The notes: generated by a model from the sequence alone, not told the origin. Positions 45,501 through 57,664 are shown, counted from the first letter of the stretch. The stretch is DNA of 64,000 nt from Lineus longissimus (GCF_910592395.1 NC_088313.1:14090437-14154436), one strand, 5' to 3'. Numbers and translations are program-made.

Positions 45501-48500
45501 TGGCCCTAACTACTGTGTTTGAGGCAATAGTGGCTAGTATGCCGCCTGCTAGAACACGAAGAATGCCGCCTCAAACATATGTGAGACAGAAGTCTTGACA
45601 GGTCTGATGAATAATCAGCAATGAGAAGGTGAATCACCTGGCTACGAGCATTGCAATGCAAGGGGAAACCGCATTGATGTTTTTGTACTTGTTTAAAATA
45701 GGAGGTACGATTAAGTACGACTTCTCTTTATTGCCAAGAGTCATTAACGTGTTGCTTATTCATAAATTCTTGTGGTTGTGAGTCAAAATGCCTAACTGAT
45801 CAAGAAATTGCATGGAGGAAGCAATTTCCTAGCTGGAGTCACTGTTGTTGTGGTATCGAAGATGAGTAACCTATTACAATTTCAAGACAGTCTACCACCC
45901 ACGCTGACTTTCTGAAGAACCATCGCTTGGTTGTCGACGCATAGAAATTTATACTGAGATAAGACATTTGTCGGTAACGTGTCAGCAAGTCAGTTGATTA
46001 GTATGAGCGTTATCAGTGGATTAACCAGGCCCGGATCCAAGGGGGGTGCACCAGATGCTCCCCCCCCCCCCTCAATTCATGAAATAATCTTTGAAATTGA
46101 CCATGCAATTTTGGAACATCTGGAAATTGGATGCTGTCCCCCTCTTTTTCCCAGCTGCTGTATTCCCTAGATAGCACCCTTTACAGCGCAAGGTATGTTC
46201 CGTAAATAATTGCCAGTTACTTCCTGGTTTTGCCATGAAAACGGCCCCTATTACGCATATTAACTATTCGATTATGTTGTGGTTAAATTGACCCGGAAGC
46301 TGGTTATTTGTTATGAGACTTTATTGCAGGACAATACTCTTCACCTTCATGCGATTACTTAGTGTTTTGTTACCTTCAACAAAAATTTCTAGTTGTACCA
46401 GGGAGGAAGTGCACTACTGAATGGAAATAATTGCAGTGTAATTGTATGCAGTGTTGGTGGATGAATGAATAAGTTGTTTGTGATGAAATAACTGATCAGG
46501 AAAACAAAGATGTTTGTGATCAAAAACATTGCACTCAATTCTGGACTCAAAGATAGGTGCAGCCATAGGCTGTTGCACCAAAAACTTGTACTTCTTGAAG
46601 CAGCCACATGCGAGCTGATTAGGAAGAGACATTGCCCCCTTTTATTTAAAAAAACCCATATTACCGGTAGAAAACTAGGCTTGTGTGAATCTGCCATCTG
46701 TGAATGTGGTGTCTCTGAAAAGATTCTGAACACATCCTAGGGGAATGTCCTCTGATTTCACCAACCAAGGGAAGTCCTGGCCGGAGCCCACATCTCTCCT
46801 AGAAAAGCTTCGGGGGAAAGAGGCAAGTTTGCGTCACAGTGTTCTTGAAAACCAATGGTGTGAAGTCGAACACAAAGAAGAAGAAAGAAGAAAAATTGTT
46901 TTCTTAAAGGAACACTATGTTACACAAAGCCGCCAATAGGGGTCTCTCACAGTACGTCAAAATGATTCATACTTGTACGAGGAATTTATTTGGTGGTAAG
47001 TCAGACATGACCAAGGCCGGGGCCCGTACAGTGTATATTAGTCACCTGAAGATGGCCAAATTAGCCCCTCTACTCCTGCCTATAGTCCCCCTTTAAATCA
47101 AAAATTATTCACACAATTTCTTTCTTATCTTTCTAGGCCCAAAGTGCAGCCATGGTCCGCAGTACGAAGAAGCCGCCAGAGCACTCGGCGCAGTACCTAC
47201 AGGAAAAAAAAGCGTGTATGAAATACTTCGAGACGTGGACGGAAACGGACCAGGTCGACTTCGTCGAGCACATGCTGTCGATGATGTGCCATCATCAACA
47301 CGGCCAGATCAACACGTTCCTGAAGCCAATGTTACAGCGAGATTTCATTTCAGCATTGCCAGGTATGGTCAAGTGTTACTGTTGGCTTTGCTTTTGTCAC
47401 GAGGAGAGTAACAGCGCCGGGCAGTATCCCGCCTTTTTCATTCCCTGCCGAAGGTTTAGACCACGTGGCCAAGAAGATTCTATCGTATTTAGATGCCAAG
47501 TCCCTCCACGCAGCCGAGCTGGTTTGTAAAGAGTGGTACAGTGTGATTCACAATGGCCATTATCTCCTCTTTTTCGTTTCCAGCAAAAGGTTTAGACCAC
47601 GTCGCCGAGAAGATCCTGTCGTATTTAGACGCTGAGTCGCTCCGCGCGGCCGAGCTGGTTTGTAAAGAGTGGTACCGTGTGATCTCCGATGGCACGCTAT
47701 GGAAGAAACTAATTGAACATATGGTCTCAACCGATACGCTATGGAAAGGTTTGGCTGAGAGACGGCAGTGGTACGTATTTGAAGTCAACCTTGGATTTGG
47801 CTGCCTTTGGGCTGCCATGACACGGGAACCACGGCAGAAATACTGTCAATTTGTTAATGTTAAAAGGTTAAAAGGTCCTATTTTGAAGATTTCAAGGACT
47901 TCAGAAGCATTTCAAAGGCTTTTGGGGTCATAATGTAGCATTTTAAGGTGGATAAATCGAATTAGGAGGTCATTTTTATAGGTGGTGTGGTGGAAATCGG
48001 ACTCCCTGGGGGTAAAGGGTGTGGAGAACGCTGGCCTGTGGGTGGTTGAAAAGACACTCAGTTCACATAATTATCATAATCCTTGGATGTCAACAGGGTT
48101 TTTGTCAAAGGAAATTAAAATGTCTCTTTTCTGATTTTCAGGATTGGTTATTTATTCCGACCAAAGCCTGGTGAGCCACCCAAAGATCACAAGTTCTATA
48201 GGAGATTATACCCCCAAATCATAGGTGATATTCAGGTATGGTGCGACAAATTAAGTCCTTGCTACTGAAATGGATGAAGTCATTGTTGTCTCATATTGGC
48301 ACTTGAAAGTCAGAGAATTTAGAATTTCGATATATACATTTAGACACCTGTTGATACATTTAAACCCCAACTCTCGAGCCCTGGGTTCCAGTGATGACTC
48401 ATCCAGGTATATTCAAGTGCATAGTTCGGGAATGCATAGCATTATGAATTATGAGAACCTATCACTGCTGTGCCCAAGAGCAAATGATAAGGTGACCTAT

Positions 48501-51500
48501 TTACTCGACCCTTTATACTCCACTTTTATAACATTTTTCTCTAGCTAATCTTCTATCAAATAGCCCTTGGGATCATTTGCAAGGAGTCAGGGGGAACATC
48601 CCGGTCCTAGGATTTCATCTCAAGTCCGACCTCAGCCAGCATGATATATTTATGGGCCCCAGACCCACAGTCTGGGGACCATATTGATATTGCTGGAAGT
48701 TCTACATTCTTCTATCTGTTCACCCACAAACGTTATTGTGAGTGTTCTCTAAAACACCTAAATAAACCAAAAATCTTTCTTCCGTATACCACCAAACATA
48801 ACCCCTACCATTCAACGTCACCAAAGACTTTTCAAAAATTGGGTTCATTTTGATGCTTTTGAAGCGTTTTTATGCACCGATTTTCTGATTTGCTTTCAAA
48901 TCTCCGGCACGATTCTGTCAATCACACGTACATTAGCATAAGCTCCGCCCCGTAATGGTGACGTCATATCCTCATGCATCATGGCGGCGGTATCTCTTTG
49001 CCGAAGTGGGGGATCCCCCGAAGTGGCGAGCTGTCGAGTATTTTGAGCAAAGATCGACGGTTGAATGTAGGAATAAAATAAAGGAATAGCCTTAAATGCT
49101 TATCGATGATCCATCCTGCCCATCTGAAAAGGTTAGGGTGTTGTTTAAATGTTATTGAGCGTGTGATTTTGAGAAAGCGCGAGCGTGTTTGTCCGGAAAT
49201 AGATCATCTGCGAAACGGAATAGACTTCAATCCTCCATACGTGTACTGTTTGGGCCCGTGGGGGCTATCAAATTTGCTGACAAGCAAATTTCAAATTTCT
49301 AGTTCTCTAATTCCCTTTTCAGAAAATTGAATTAAACTGGCGAACGGGCCGACACACGCTCCAAAGAATTCACTGCCGCAGCGAAACAAGTAAGGGCGTC
49401 TACTGCCTACAATACGATGACGAGAAGATAGTGAGCGGACTGAGGGATAACACTATAAAGGTATGGCCCATGAAGGTAATTTTCCCATCAAAAGTCTTAT
49501 TTTTAAAAACCTGGGTGCGTTGAGCTAAGGACAGATGAGTCATGCTGTTCGAGACTGAGAGGTTTTAATATGAAGATGATGGCATTATTAGTTGATAAAC
49601 TGGTTGCATCCATATTGGGAAGAGTATCAAATTGTTTTGTTAAACACTCATAACTAATACAAGAGGTTGTTTTGAAACTTGTGCTGCGATATTGCCATAA
49701 AATGGGTGCTACTCTGGGTAGTCTCAAGCTTAAGAATATCCAGTCCTTGAGTGGCATTCTGTCTGTTCTCGATGCTCAACGCATTCAGGTGAAATTTTTT
49801 CTTCAGATTTGCATGCCAGGGGTTAGCGATTTTTAGAAAAAAGTAATTGTTGTGCAATTCAAAGTGTTAGATTAGAAGTGGAAGACTGACACCTTGCATC
49901 TTTGTTGTCTCTGTGGGATTTGTCCTGTCCTGGCATAACCTCGCCACAGTGGGGAGCTGAAAGGTGGTTGGCCTTGACTCGGAGAGGTGGGGAGACCCTC
50001 GGTGAGGTGGGAGACCCTCGGAGAGGTTTTTGCTGCTCCACAACCTGAGCGCTGTCCCACGATGGAACTCGATGGACCTAAATTGTGTTATCACTTATCT
50101 ATTTTCGGAGCAATAGAGACGGAGGTTAAATAACTTATAAGTTTTTCAAGGGACTGTGCTCTATCGTGATACAACATGTATATTACAATCGTTTGGAAGC
50201 TACTAAAATTCCTTTTTCTCATTCTTGCAGCTATGGGATAGGAATTCACTGGAATGTGTACAAGTTTTAACCGGCCACACAGGCTCCGTTCTTTGTCTTC
50301 AGTATGATCAAAATATCATTGTATCTGGTTCCAGTGATTCTACCGTTAGGTAAGTGTTTCTCAGTTCGATGCAGATGAAAGTCCGAGTCTATTATGCACT
50401 CTTGCATCTGAGGTATTAAAGCGTTCAGCAAACAAGCGATTTAAAGTGCAGTGGCCTGCAATTTAAATCGCATGTGACAATAATCGGTCGTCTGCAGTGG
50501 TCAGTGCAGGGCACATGAACTTACTATTTTTGTTTTTCAGGGTGTGGGACGTAAAAACTGGTGAAATGATGAACACATTGATTCATCACTGCGAGGCCGT
50601 GCTTCACCTACGATTTTGTGATGGTATCATGGTTACGTGTTCCAAGGTAGGAGAATAATTTTACGAAAGGTTTACCAATTACCAAGTCATGAACATTCAT
50701 TGTTAAAAACTGTATGCACATGAAAATTGCCAAGCATCACAGAAGAATCATTTCAAGCTTTGCCAAGTTGTCATAGCATTACTTATTTTTCAGGACCGGT
50801 CGATAGCCGTGTGGGACATGCAGGCCCCGCGGGAGATCAACCTACGGCGAGTTCTCGTCGGTCACCGCGCCGCAGTCAACGTCGTGGACTTCGACGAAAA
50901 ATACATCGTATCAGCATCTGGTGATAGAACAATCAAGGTGAGGCAATGTCACTCAAGTGCCGCGCAAACAAGTGATTTAAATCACCGCTACCTATGATCT
51001 TGATCGCATGTGACTAATGTCGCATGTTTGCGAGGTCACAGGGGTTTGACCTGAATAGCTAATTTTGACGTTTGTTCTTCTCCGTCTGACGTCGTGGAAT
51101 AGTTTTTCAAGTCAAATATTGCAATTCGCAAAAACGAATAGGCCCACAAAAATTTGGTGGTTTCCAGTCTCAAGAAATGGTGTCTAACACTTGTTTTCAA
51201 TCTTCGTTGCAGGTTTGGAGCACGTCTACTTGTGAATTCGTACGGACTCTAAACGGCCACAAACGTGGCATAGCGTGTCTACAGTATCGTGACAAATTAG
51301 TTGTCAGTGGTAGCTCGGACAACACAATAAGACTTTGGGACATTGAATGCGGTGCTTGTTTGCGAGTTCTTGAGGGACATGAGGAGCTTGTCCGGTGTAT
51401 AAGATTCGATAATAAGCGGATAGTCAGCGGTGCATATGATGGGTAAGTCGATGCTGACATATTCAGGGATGTGACATTACCAAATTTTAGAGGATTTCGG

Positions 51501-52329
51501 TTTTTTCCCTTCATTTAAAATTAGGCTGCACAAATAAAAAGATGTATGCTTCAGCTCTCAGTAGAATTTTGAATTTTCGAAATAAGACCAAAAATAAGCA
51601 TTAATTGCACCATCTTTACATTGAAAATTTTAGATGTGAAAACAACTCGGCTCATGAAACTATTTGGATCTTACGATGATCGGGGTTTTCTTTATTTCAG
51701 AAAAATCAAAGTGTGGGACCTGGCTGCAGCTCTAGATCCAAGAGCACCCTCGGGCTCACTTTGTTTGAGAACATTAGTGGTAGGTATCATTATATCAACT
51801 TCGGCACTTGAGTGCTGCGGCCAACTTCGTCCTGGGTTATGTGCTTCGTCCCTAAGGACACAAAGGTGAAACTGTGCTGATCGGTATGAGTGCCGAATCT
51901 ATGACCTCCTGGTTATAGATCCGGTGCTCTTGCCACTTTGCCACTGATCTCCCTCTCCAAATAACAATTACTCAAGTCCCAATTACCGTTGACTCTCAGT
52001 CCAATTACCAATTACTCTCAGTCCAGTTACAATATGTGAAATGTTCAGTCACATCCAAGATGGCGGTCAACAACGGTAGGGAAAAAATGCTTGAATATCA
52101 TCATGTCGGTGTGGAGAATGCAAAATAATCCATCCTTTCAAACCATTTTCTCCATTTCCAGCAAGAACATTCTGGTCGAGTATTCCGACTTCAATTCGAC
52201 GAATTCCAGATAGTTAGCAGTTCACATGACGATACGATCTTGATATGGGACTTTTTAAACGTTCAAACGCCCGAAGTGGATCCTCATTCGCCGACGCGCA
52301 CGTATTCATACATCTCACAACAGAGGTAA
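42541..52329 (+). CDS. BTRC: beta-TrCP (F-box/WD40 substrate receptor of SCF ubiquitin ligase), 515 aa, 11 exons
   Basis: Exons: 42541-42597, 47137-47362, 47584-47770, 48142-48235, 49323-49460, 50231-50349, 50541-50646, 50794-50937, 51213-51442, 51701-51779, 52162-52329; total 1,548 nt. Exon 2 carries the dimerisation (D) domain ([18 protein letters not shown]). Exon 3 carries the F-box ([20 protein letters not shown]) that binds SKP1. Exons 5-11 carry seven WD40 repeats, with stretches such as [20 protein letters not shown] and [20 protein letters not shown] matching vertebrate BTRC/FBXW11 almost residue for residue, so recognition of phosphorylated DSGxxS degrons (beta-catenin, IkappaB) should be conserved. 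The end is TYSYISQQR. Oddities: an extra Gln at the exon 10/11 junction (LVQEHSGRV, usually LVEHSGRV) and a broken copy of the F-box exon in intron 2. Exon 1 is assigned from its ATG, donor and phase and could have alternatives in the 4.5 kb first intron. Confidence 0.95.
42891..43830. mobile_element. foldback-like element with iterated arms, 940 bp (FB2)
   Basis: The left arm (42,891-42,985) is a run of 'gtcaaatcgtcccc' motifs; the right arm (43,737-43,830) is a run of 'ggggacgatttgac' motifs, the reverse complement. The outer ends are GTATCCAGTCAAATCGTCCC at the left and GGGACGATTTGACCGGTAAG at the right. The 9-mer AAATTATCG stands on both sides (42,882-42,890 and 43,831-43,839), read as a target-site duplication. 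The interior (about 750 bp) has no recognisable frame and contains a nested hairpin at 43,332-43,412. It lies in beta-TrCP intron 1. Confidence 0.85.
43332..43412. mobile_element. hairpin element, 81 bp (family H copy 1)
   Basis: 'gggcctgttgttcaaaacaa' and 'tttttgtca' pair with 'tgacaaaaa' and 'ttgttttgaacaaccaggcc'. It is a nearly perfect foldback with a short loop. A related copy lies at 53,388-53,474. Confidence 0.75.
46500..46870 (+). pseudogene. decayed non-LTR retrotransposon C-terminal fragment
   Basis: Around 46,690-46,770 the translation gives SAICECG, then in another frame [14 protein letters not shown]. Together these fit the C-x-CG ... H-I-x3-CP tail common in non-LTR retrotransposon proteins, interrupted by a frameshift near 46,725. 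Upstream, [18 protein letters not shown] may belong to the same fragment. It lies in beta-TrCP intron 1, just before a family B MITE. Confidence 0.5.
46904..47096. mobile_element. TTAA-flanked miniature element, family B copy 3
   Basis: TTAAAGGAACACTATGTTAC at the left and CTATAGTCCCCCTTTAA at the right. It ends 41 bp before beta-TrCP exon 2 (47,137), within the likely branch-point zone. Confidence 0.8.
47431..47557 (+). pseudogene. truncated duplicate of the beta-TrCP F-box exon
   Basis: About 125 bp upstream of exon 3 repeats its pyrimidine tract and first 105 coding bases, offset by 136 bp. Translation gives [20 protein letters not shown] then [15 protein letters not shown], against [20 protein letters not shown] and [15 protein letters not shown] in the real exon. 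Roughly 15 percent of bases differ, mostly at third codon positions. The acceptor TTTCCAG is TTCCCTG here. Homology ends at ATGGC; the rest of the exon and its donor are absent. It is most simply an exonic relic. A weak AG (GAAG|GT) two codons in would keep the reading frame, so use as an alternative exon is not fully excluded. Confidence 0.85.
49975..50040. repeat. short tandem repeat, about 20 bp unit
   Basis: 'gaggtggggagaccctcggt', 'gaggtgggagaccctcgga' and a third partial unit, in beta-TrCP intron 5. Confidence 0.8.
50425..50515. repeat. dispersed palindromic repeat (family D), beta-TrCP intron 6 copy
   Basis: 'gcaaacaagcgatttaaagt' ... 'tttaaatcgcatgtgacaat' ... 'cgtctgcagtggtcagtgca'. 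It matches the copies at 25,605, 32,310 and 50,955. Confidence 0.6.
50955..51045. repeat. dispersed palindromic repeat (family D), beta-TrCP intron 8 copy
   Basis: 'gcgcaaacaagtgatttaaa' ... 'gatcgcatgtgactaatgtc' ... 'gcatgtttgcgaggtcacag'. It begins 18 bp after the exon 8 donor. Confidence 0.6.
51795..51960 (-). mobile_element. tRNA-derived SINE, minus orientation
   Basis: On the minus strand it reads 'ggagatcagtggcaaagtgg', then 'caggaggtcatagattcggc', then 'tttgtgtccttagggacgaa': an A-box-like part, a B-box-like part and the conserved SINE core. It matches the copy at 22,296. It lies in beta-TrCP intron 10, right after exon 10. Confidence 0.6.
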
Positions 52330-53387
52330 AACTTGGCGGGTGACGATAGCGAGGATAATGCTTTCAACGATTTAGTCGTCGAGTCTTCGGCGACGTTAAA
52401 GAATTTAGAAGTTGTTTTCTCTTGGATGGTGGAGCTGCGGATCGTGTAGCTTCAAGTTTGTTCTTGAGGCGTTCCAGATTCAGTCAGTGTGACGCTTTCG
52501 GGCCTCGTCTTGCGTATATGACTCTGCCGTGGTACCCGTCAATGATGAGCTTCGAAGAGAGGTCCAGTTTTGGTTCTTGTAAAAATGTGTGATGACATTG
52601 AAAGAGTGTTTAGGCATGTTATCGAAAGTCTCCTTTGAGTTAGCCTGGCCAGTGTGAAATTCACAGTCAAGCTTTGCTTCCAGGCTTTGAAAGAAAACAG
52701 CTTTTGTCACAAGAATGCAGCTTAGAAACTTTGACATAAAAGGTTAAGAAAGTTCCAATTTTGTCGGGAATTTTCCCATGAGAATAATACCGAGAGGACA
52801 ACTTGTTTTGAATTGATGTGATGTGAATTGGCTTTATTGATCCTGACATTGAGAAGACTGGGATTGGATCTTGTATTAAAGCTGTCTAGTTTGATCAAGA
52901 CCATTGGTATACTGTAAACTGCCAAATTTTCGTGGGTGTTTTATTTTTGTGGATTTCACTAAAGGCGCAATTTGCGAAAATAAAATCGAGGTTTTGGATA
53001 GGTAGGATGTAAAAGAAGTTAGTAATCCGCTATAAAAATTCAGAAAATATTTTTTTCCCAGAATTTTGGCGAGTCGCAAAAAAAGAGGTGGACATTTTTG
53101 GTGTTTACAGTATTTTGTGGTGCGTGCTTATGGTAAAAAAAGACTCAGCAGTCTTGTACAATTCTGGGTTCAAGGTTTGATGTATGACAAAAAAATTCTA
53201 ACTGCATCATATTTCTGCTGTTGTCTTCACTGGGATACACAGCTTTTGATAAATTGAAAGCACAATTGTGTCACGTTTGACTGCCATCAGTTATTGTATA
53301 TGCTGTTTACAAGTTGCTATTGCTGGCTCATATGAATTAAGAATGAAAGAAGTGCAAAAAATCAGGTTGGTTGGGAATTGAACAACA

Positions 53388-53474
53388 GGCCCGGTTGTTC
53401 AAAATAATTTTTGTCCCCAACGTCAAGTTCAGTTAACACCAGCATTAGTGACAAAATTTGCTTCGAACAACCAG
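53388..53474. mobile_element. hairpin element (family H copy 2)
   Basis: 'ggcccggttgttcaaaataa' at the left and 'ttcgaacaaccaggccga' at the right. Less perfect than the copy at 43,332. Confidence 0.65.
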
Positions 53475-54874
53475 GCCGATGGCAACTTGATTTTCTCATT
53501 TCTGTCCTTCGTTCTTACCATGAAGTATCATGTGCTATTGGCGTTCTTGCATTGATAGAAAATTATACCGGTTTTAGAATTCCCCAATGGTGTCGGAATT
53601 TTTCCAGATGCGCCTCAGCCCAGCTTTCAAGATGTTTGAGCAGCTGAGTGCCCAGTCTATAATGAGGTATTGGAAATTCTGGATTGGACAATTTGCAAAA
53701 TGTACCTGCGAGTCGATTACACTAAGTGCAGTTGACATAATATGAAGATTGAACATCTGATGTGCGACATTTCTGCTGTCTGTTTATGCTTTATAGTCAT
53801 ATCACTTGTACATTATAATTTGCAGATATCATACATTTCATTCCGGGCCATCCTGTAGAAATTGTTTGTTTGATGGACCATGTCCAAAGACTTTAGGGTA
53901 GATTGGCAGGGAGAAAATTATTTTCATTAACAACTAAACAAAACTTTCCCTGAAACCCCAAAGATCCCTGAAAGTAAAGAAAGAATTAGAAGAAATTAAA
54001 TATTTCTGGTGTTTTCTTCTTTCCCCGACTCAAAAAGTTTAGAGTAGGACGTGTGTTCTATGACTATGGGTGGGTAGGGTTGCATCAAACAAACTATTTC
54101 TTAAGTGTGGCCTTATTGTGCTTCTGACAGTCTGAACGAATTTGATGAACGGGTCAAATTTTTCTTTCTGGAAAATACCAGTTTTGTGCCTATGCCAAAA
54201 ATCATCTCGCACGGAATAAAAACTTTTTCCCAGCTCAAAGTCTATGATGCTGTCGACAAATTTAGGGAGTGCTATTATGCAATTAGAAAATAATCGGATA
54301 TTTAGAATTTCAGAAAGAAAACATCTGTACAAAAAGTGATGTATTATAATCATCGCAGTGCTGGTTGGTTAAACCCTTCACGGTCAACTCCATTTGTTAA
54401 AAAATTTAAAAATCAAACTCAAATTTGAAAGTTTCTGATTGTGTAAATTCGCACTGAATATGAATTTCAACAATGTTGTTGTTTAAAAATCATTTTCACT
54501 GCATATTTACACAATTGGAAATTTTCAAATTTGAATTCAATTTTCAAACTGTTGAATAACAGAGTAGGCATTTAAAAGGGTGTCAGATCATACATTCTTA
54601 CCTCTTGGTGGCCTAAAGGGATAAATGACAAATGTGCTATTAACAAGTTATTGTGTGTTTGTGCGACATTTCATCATATCACGTCGGCCAGAAATGATAT
54701 TGGAACACCCTGTACAATCACATTCTGCATTTCATTCGACATCTTCATTTTGCTAACTATACTTTCTACTTTGTTTTTTGCAGCGGTGATTTTTAGTTGT
54801 GCCTTGATTTTGTTGTGTTGCGAACTGTTCTCTAGTTGTCTGCATCTCAGGGAAGATGCTGATACACATTTAGA

Positions 54875-55056
54875 TACTGTAGAACCTCTCTACTAAGGAC
54901 ACCTGCGGGACTGACAAGTATTGTCCTTATTTAAGAGGTGTCCTGATTAGAGAGGTCAAATCGAATGGAAACAACCAATTTGGGACCACAACTAGTGTCC
55001 TTAATAGAGAGGTTGTCCTTATTAGAGAGGTGTGCGCTGTGGGAGGCTTCACTGTA
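54875..55056. mobile_element. TA-flanked MITE, family A copy 8
   Basis: 'tactgtagaacctctctact' at the left and GGGAGGCTTCACTGTA at the right, with the family interior 'gaccacaactagtgtcctta'. Well preserved. Confidence 0.85.
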
Positions 55057-57529
55057 TACATGTACATGTAGGCTGTCCCGATGAGACATTTCCGATTTTT
55101 GTTCGCTTTCCCTTTCTAGAAAGGGTTAAAATTTGACAGCAGAATTGAAAAGATCTTTGTCACAGCTCTCCGTAAACTCTCTAGAAATCGGGCAAAAAAT
55201 AATAAAAGTAATAAATGAAGTTGCGCTGTTGTTGGGAAGGGAGGAGGGGAGGGGGGGTTAAAATGTGCTTGAGAAGTTAATGGAACATTAGGTATCAGTA
55301 GGCCTACGTTTGATAGTTCGCTATGACTCTAAAGAATAAGTTTAGTTTTTGGAACGTACATTGGTCGGCTTTTTTCATGTTAGGCAGTATAGTGAGTGAT
55401 CAGATGCTTGGAATCTATCCAAAAAAATGTTGTCAGTAATGTTTCTGAAACTTTGTAGATTATATAAATAATTTGAGGCCAATCAAAAATGGTATCTGTA
55501 ATTAAATATTCATGGAGTGAAAGAATGCTGTAAACGAATTTTGTGGGGGCGTTAAAGTTTTGCGAATTTCACGCACAAATTCGTTCAAAAATATTTTTGA
55601 TCGGAAAAACGGATACAAATTTTTGCTTTTGGGTTTTTTCCAATGGTATTTTCCGAAGGAATTGTGATTTGAGGCAGTAGGGATCCAATATAAACCTGGC
55701 CTAAGGGGTTGTGTCTATCTGGGTGATGTTAAAGGAAAGCAGGATATGATAATGAGCCTCCGGCAGTGTTTGCAGTTTGTGTAATGTTTGTGTACATTTT
55801 CAGATGAAACCAGGTTGACCCTCTATGTGCTCATTCTGTTTCATAATGCAGGCCAAGAAGTAATTCGATCTACTCCTTAAACTAATTTGATTCGTTGACT
55901 CCGGAAGAATTCTGCATTTATGTGGTTTTGTTGATTGCAGATTTTATTTGCGTATGGTAATGACTGATGTGAACATTTCACTTGCTTTGAAGACTCAAGC
56001 CCCCTACACAATGAGGCTGAGTATAGTCAGCAAGACATTCACTGCTTTAGCACCACTGGTAGAGGTTCTCATAGTGTAGTTTATTCAGTAATATAGAGCA
56101 GTGGAGTTTAAAGTGGCACAATTATAGCCTCTTTGTACTAACGTGTACTGCCAGCTGTTTTCTTCACTGTTGGGTATACAATTGTACTCTGGACAGGGCT
56201 GTGGTAGATAGATATCTGGTGACGTCATGGCGAATTTGAGTTTGGAGGTTTTATAAGGTAATTGGCAAACTGGTTTAAATTAAATTGGTATCCTTTTCTC
56301 TCATAATGTAATCATCTTTAGACCTTGGAGGACATCCAGTTCTGGTGTGGGGCATGCATTATGGGATACTTGTTTTGGAGAAAGAAAATCCAACTTCAGT
56401 CAATTGAGGCGGTAATTCAGAGGAGTATTTTTGCCTCACCCTGTAGAACATAGCCCCCTTTTCCGCAAAATAACAACAAGGCTCTGAATTAATAGGTCTT
56501 CACTGTCAAACTCAAAGATGCCAAACAGTGGCTTCTCAGCCATTGTTAGGCAGGTCAACCATTTTCTGGAGTCTTGGCAATTTAAAGGGGTACGCCGTTC
56601 GTAAATACGGGAAGTCCAGGAAAATAGAAATGCAGTAGTACACAATGCCATAGTGCAGTTATTATGGATACGAATTTTCTGAAATGTGGCATTTATAGTA
56701 ATTTGTATATCTGTCTACACTGAGGCAGTGCTGAATTTTATCTATTGTATGTATTCATGCAATTGGAAATTTTCGAATTCAATAACATATTTCAAATATT
56801 TTAACGAACGGTGTAGGCCTTTAAATATTGTAAATTATGGTTTATCAGTTATTTTACACTGCTGTGGAGGAGATGTTTTGGTTGAAGTTTGTGAGATCAC
56901 TGTGCTCTATTCTGGTTTATTTATTAAAGACAGTAGGTTCTTTTGTATTTGTAAATGTCACTGTAAATGTTTGGTATGTCATTTTCAATTGCATATCCAT
57001 GTGAATGAAATATACAGAACAGTTCTATACATTCCGTCTTTATTTGTTTGTGTTCTCATAAACTCCCTATGAACAACGGACGGGTCGTCTCAGAACTCAC
57101 AAAGATTGATGTTTTGGATGGTGCATTGTAACTCCTGTCCAACCAGTTAAATCTGCAGATCATATCTATCTGAAGGTACAAGGAGTTGGCATCACATCGT
57201 TTATCCATTCCGTCGGACTTGGTGTTTCCTTCCTTGGCCTTGGCTTGGGCAAAGACGGTTCTTCTGTTGGGACACAACCTTTTTTCATTGTCGGACACTG
57301 TCTTTGGTTGAAGTTGCACCAACCACAGACATGTCATCCTGAACTTCAGGCCAACACTGGCCGCTAACGACCATGTGTGGGATGGGGTGCAGAGAGGAGG
57401 ACACGACCGACTCTGGTTTTTTCGAGGATGCTGATCCACATGTCCGAGTTGGAGAATAAAGAGAAAATCCTGACCACGCCTGACTTCTAATTTCTCCCAT
57501 TCTTCCGTTACTGTTGGATTTGTGAATCT

Positions 57530-57568
57530 AATAAACATGTTACCATGTGAATTTGTGAATTTAATAAA
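57530..57568 (+). terminator. paired polyadenylation signals (AATAAA at 57,530 and 57,563)
   Basis: A small duplication, 'tgtgaat(c/t)taataaacatg', places two AATAAA signals 33 bp apart, followed by 'tgtccatgttttttacac'. It is the possible distal end of beta-TrCP. Confidence 0.4.
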
Positions 57569-57664
57569 CATGTCCATGTTTTTTACACATCAGTTGAGAT
57601 GTTTTGGCATCAGTGACTTATTTTTGACATGCTTGAGATGGTCCCCAAAGCTGACAATAATCGA

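Larger units (their letters stand above)
52330..57568 (+). other. beta-TrCP 3' UTR and downstream region
   Basis: No supported coding exon lies here. An early AATAAA sits at 52,979 and a pair at 57,530 and 57,563, so the 3' UTR could be 0.65 kb or about 5.2 kb; long 3' UTRs are usual for vertebrate BTRC. The stretch carries a hairpin element (53,388-53,474), a MITE (54,875-55,056) and AT-rich DNA. A 173-codon minus-strand frame at 57,056-57,577 has no domain and overlaps the paired polyadenylation signals, so it is not annotated. Confidence 0.45.

Noticed and set aside
47363-47529. Read-through of beta-TrCP exon 2 into the duplicated F-box copy
   Set aside because: The exon 2 frame continues open to 47,529 but is out of frame with the F-box copy, so intron retention would not give a second F-box.
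57056-57577. 173-codon minus-strand open frame
   Set aside because: No recognisable domain, mixed composition, no matched splice sites, and it overlaps the paired plus-strand polyadenylation signals downstream of beta-TrCP.
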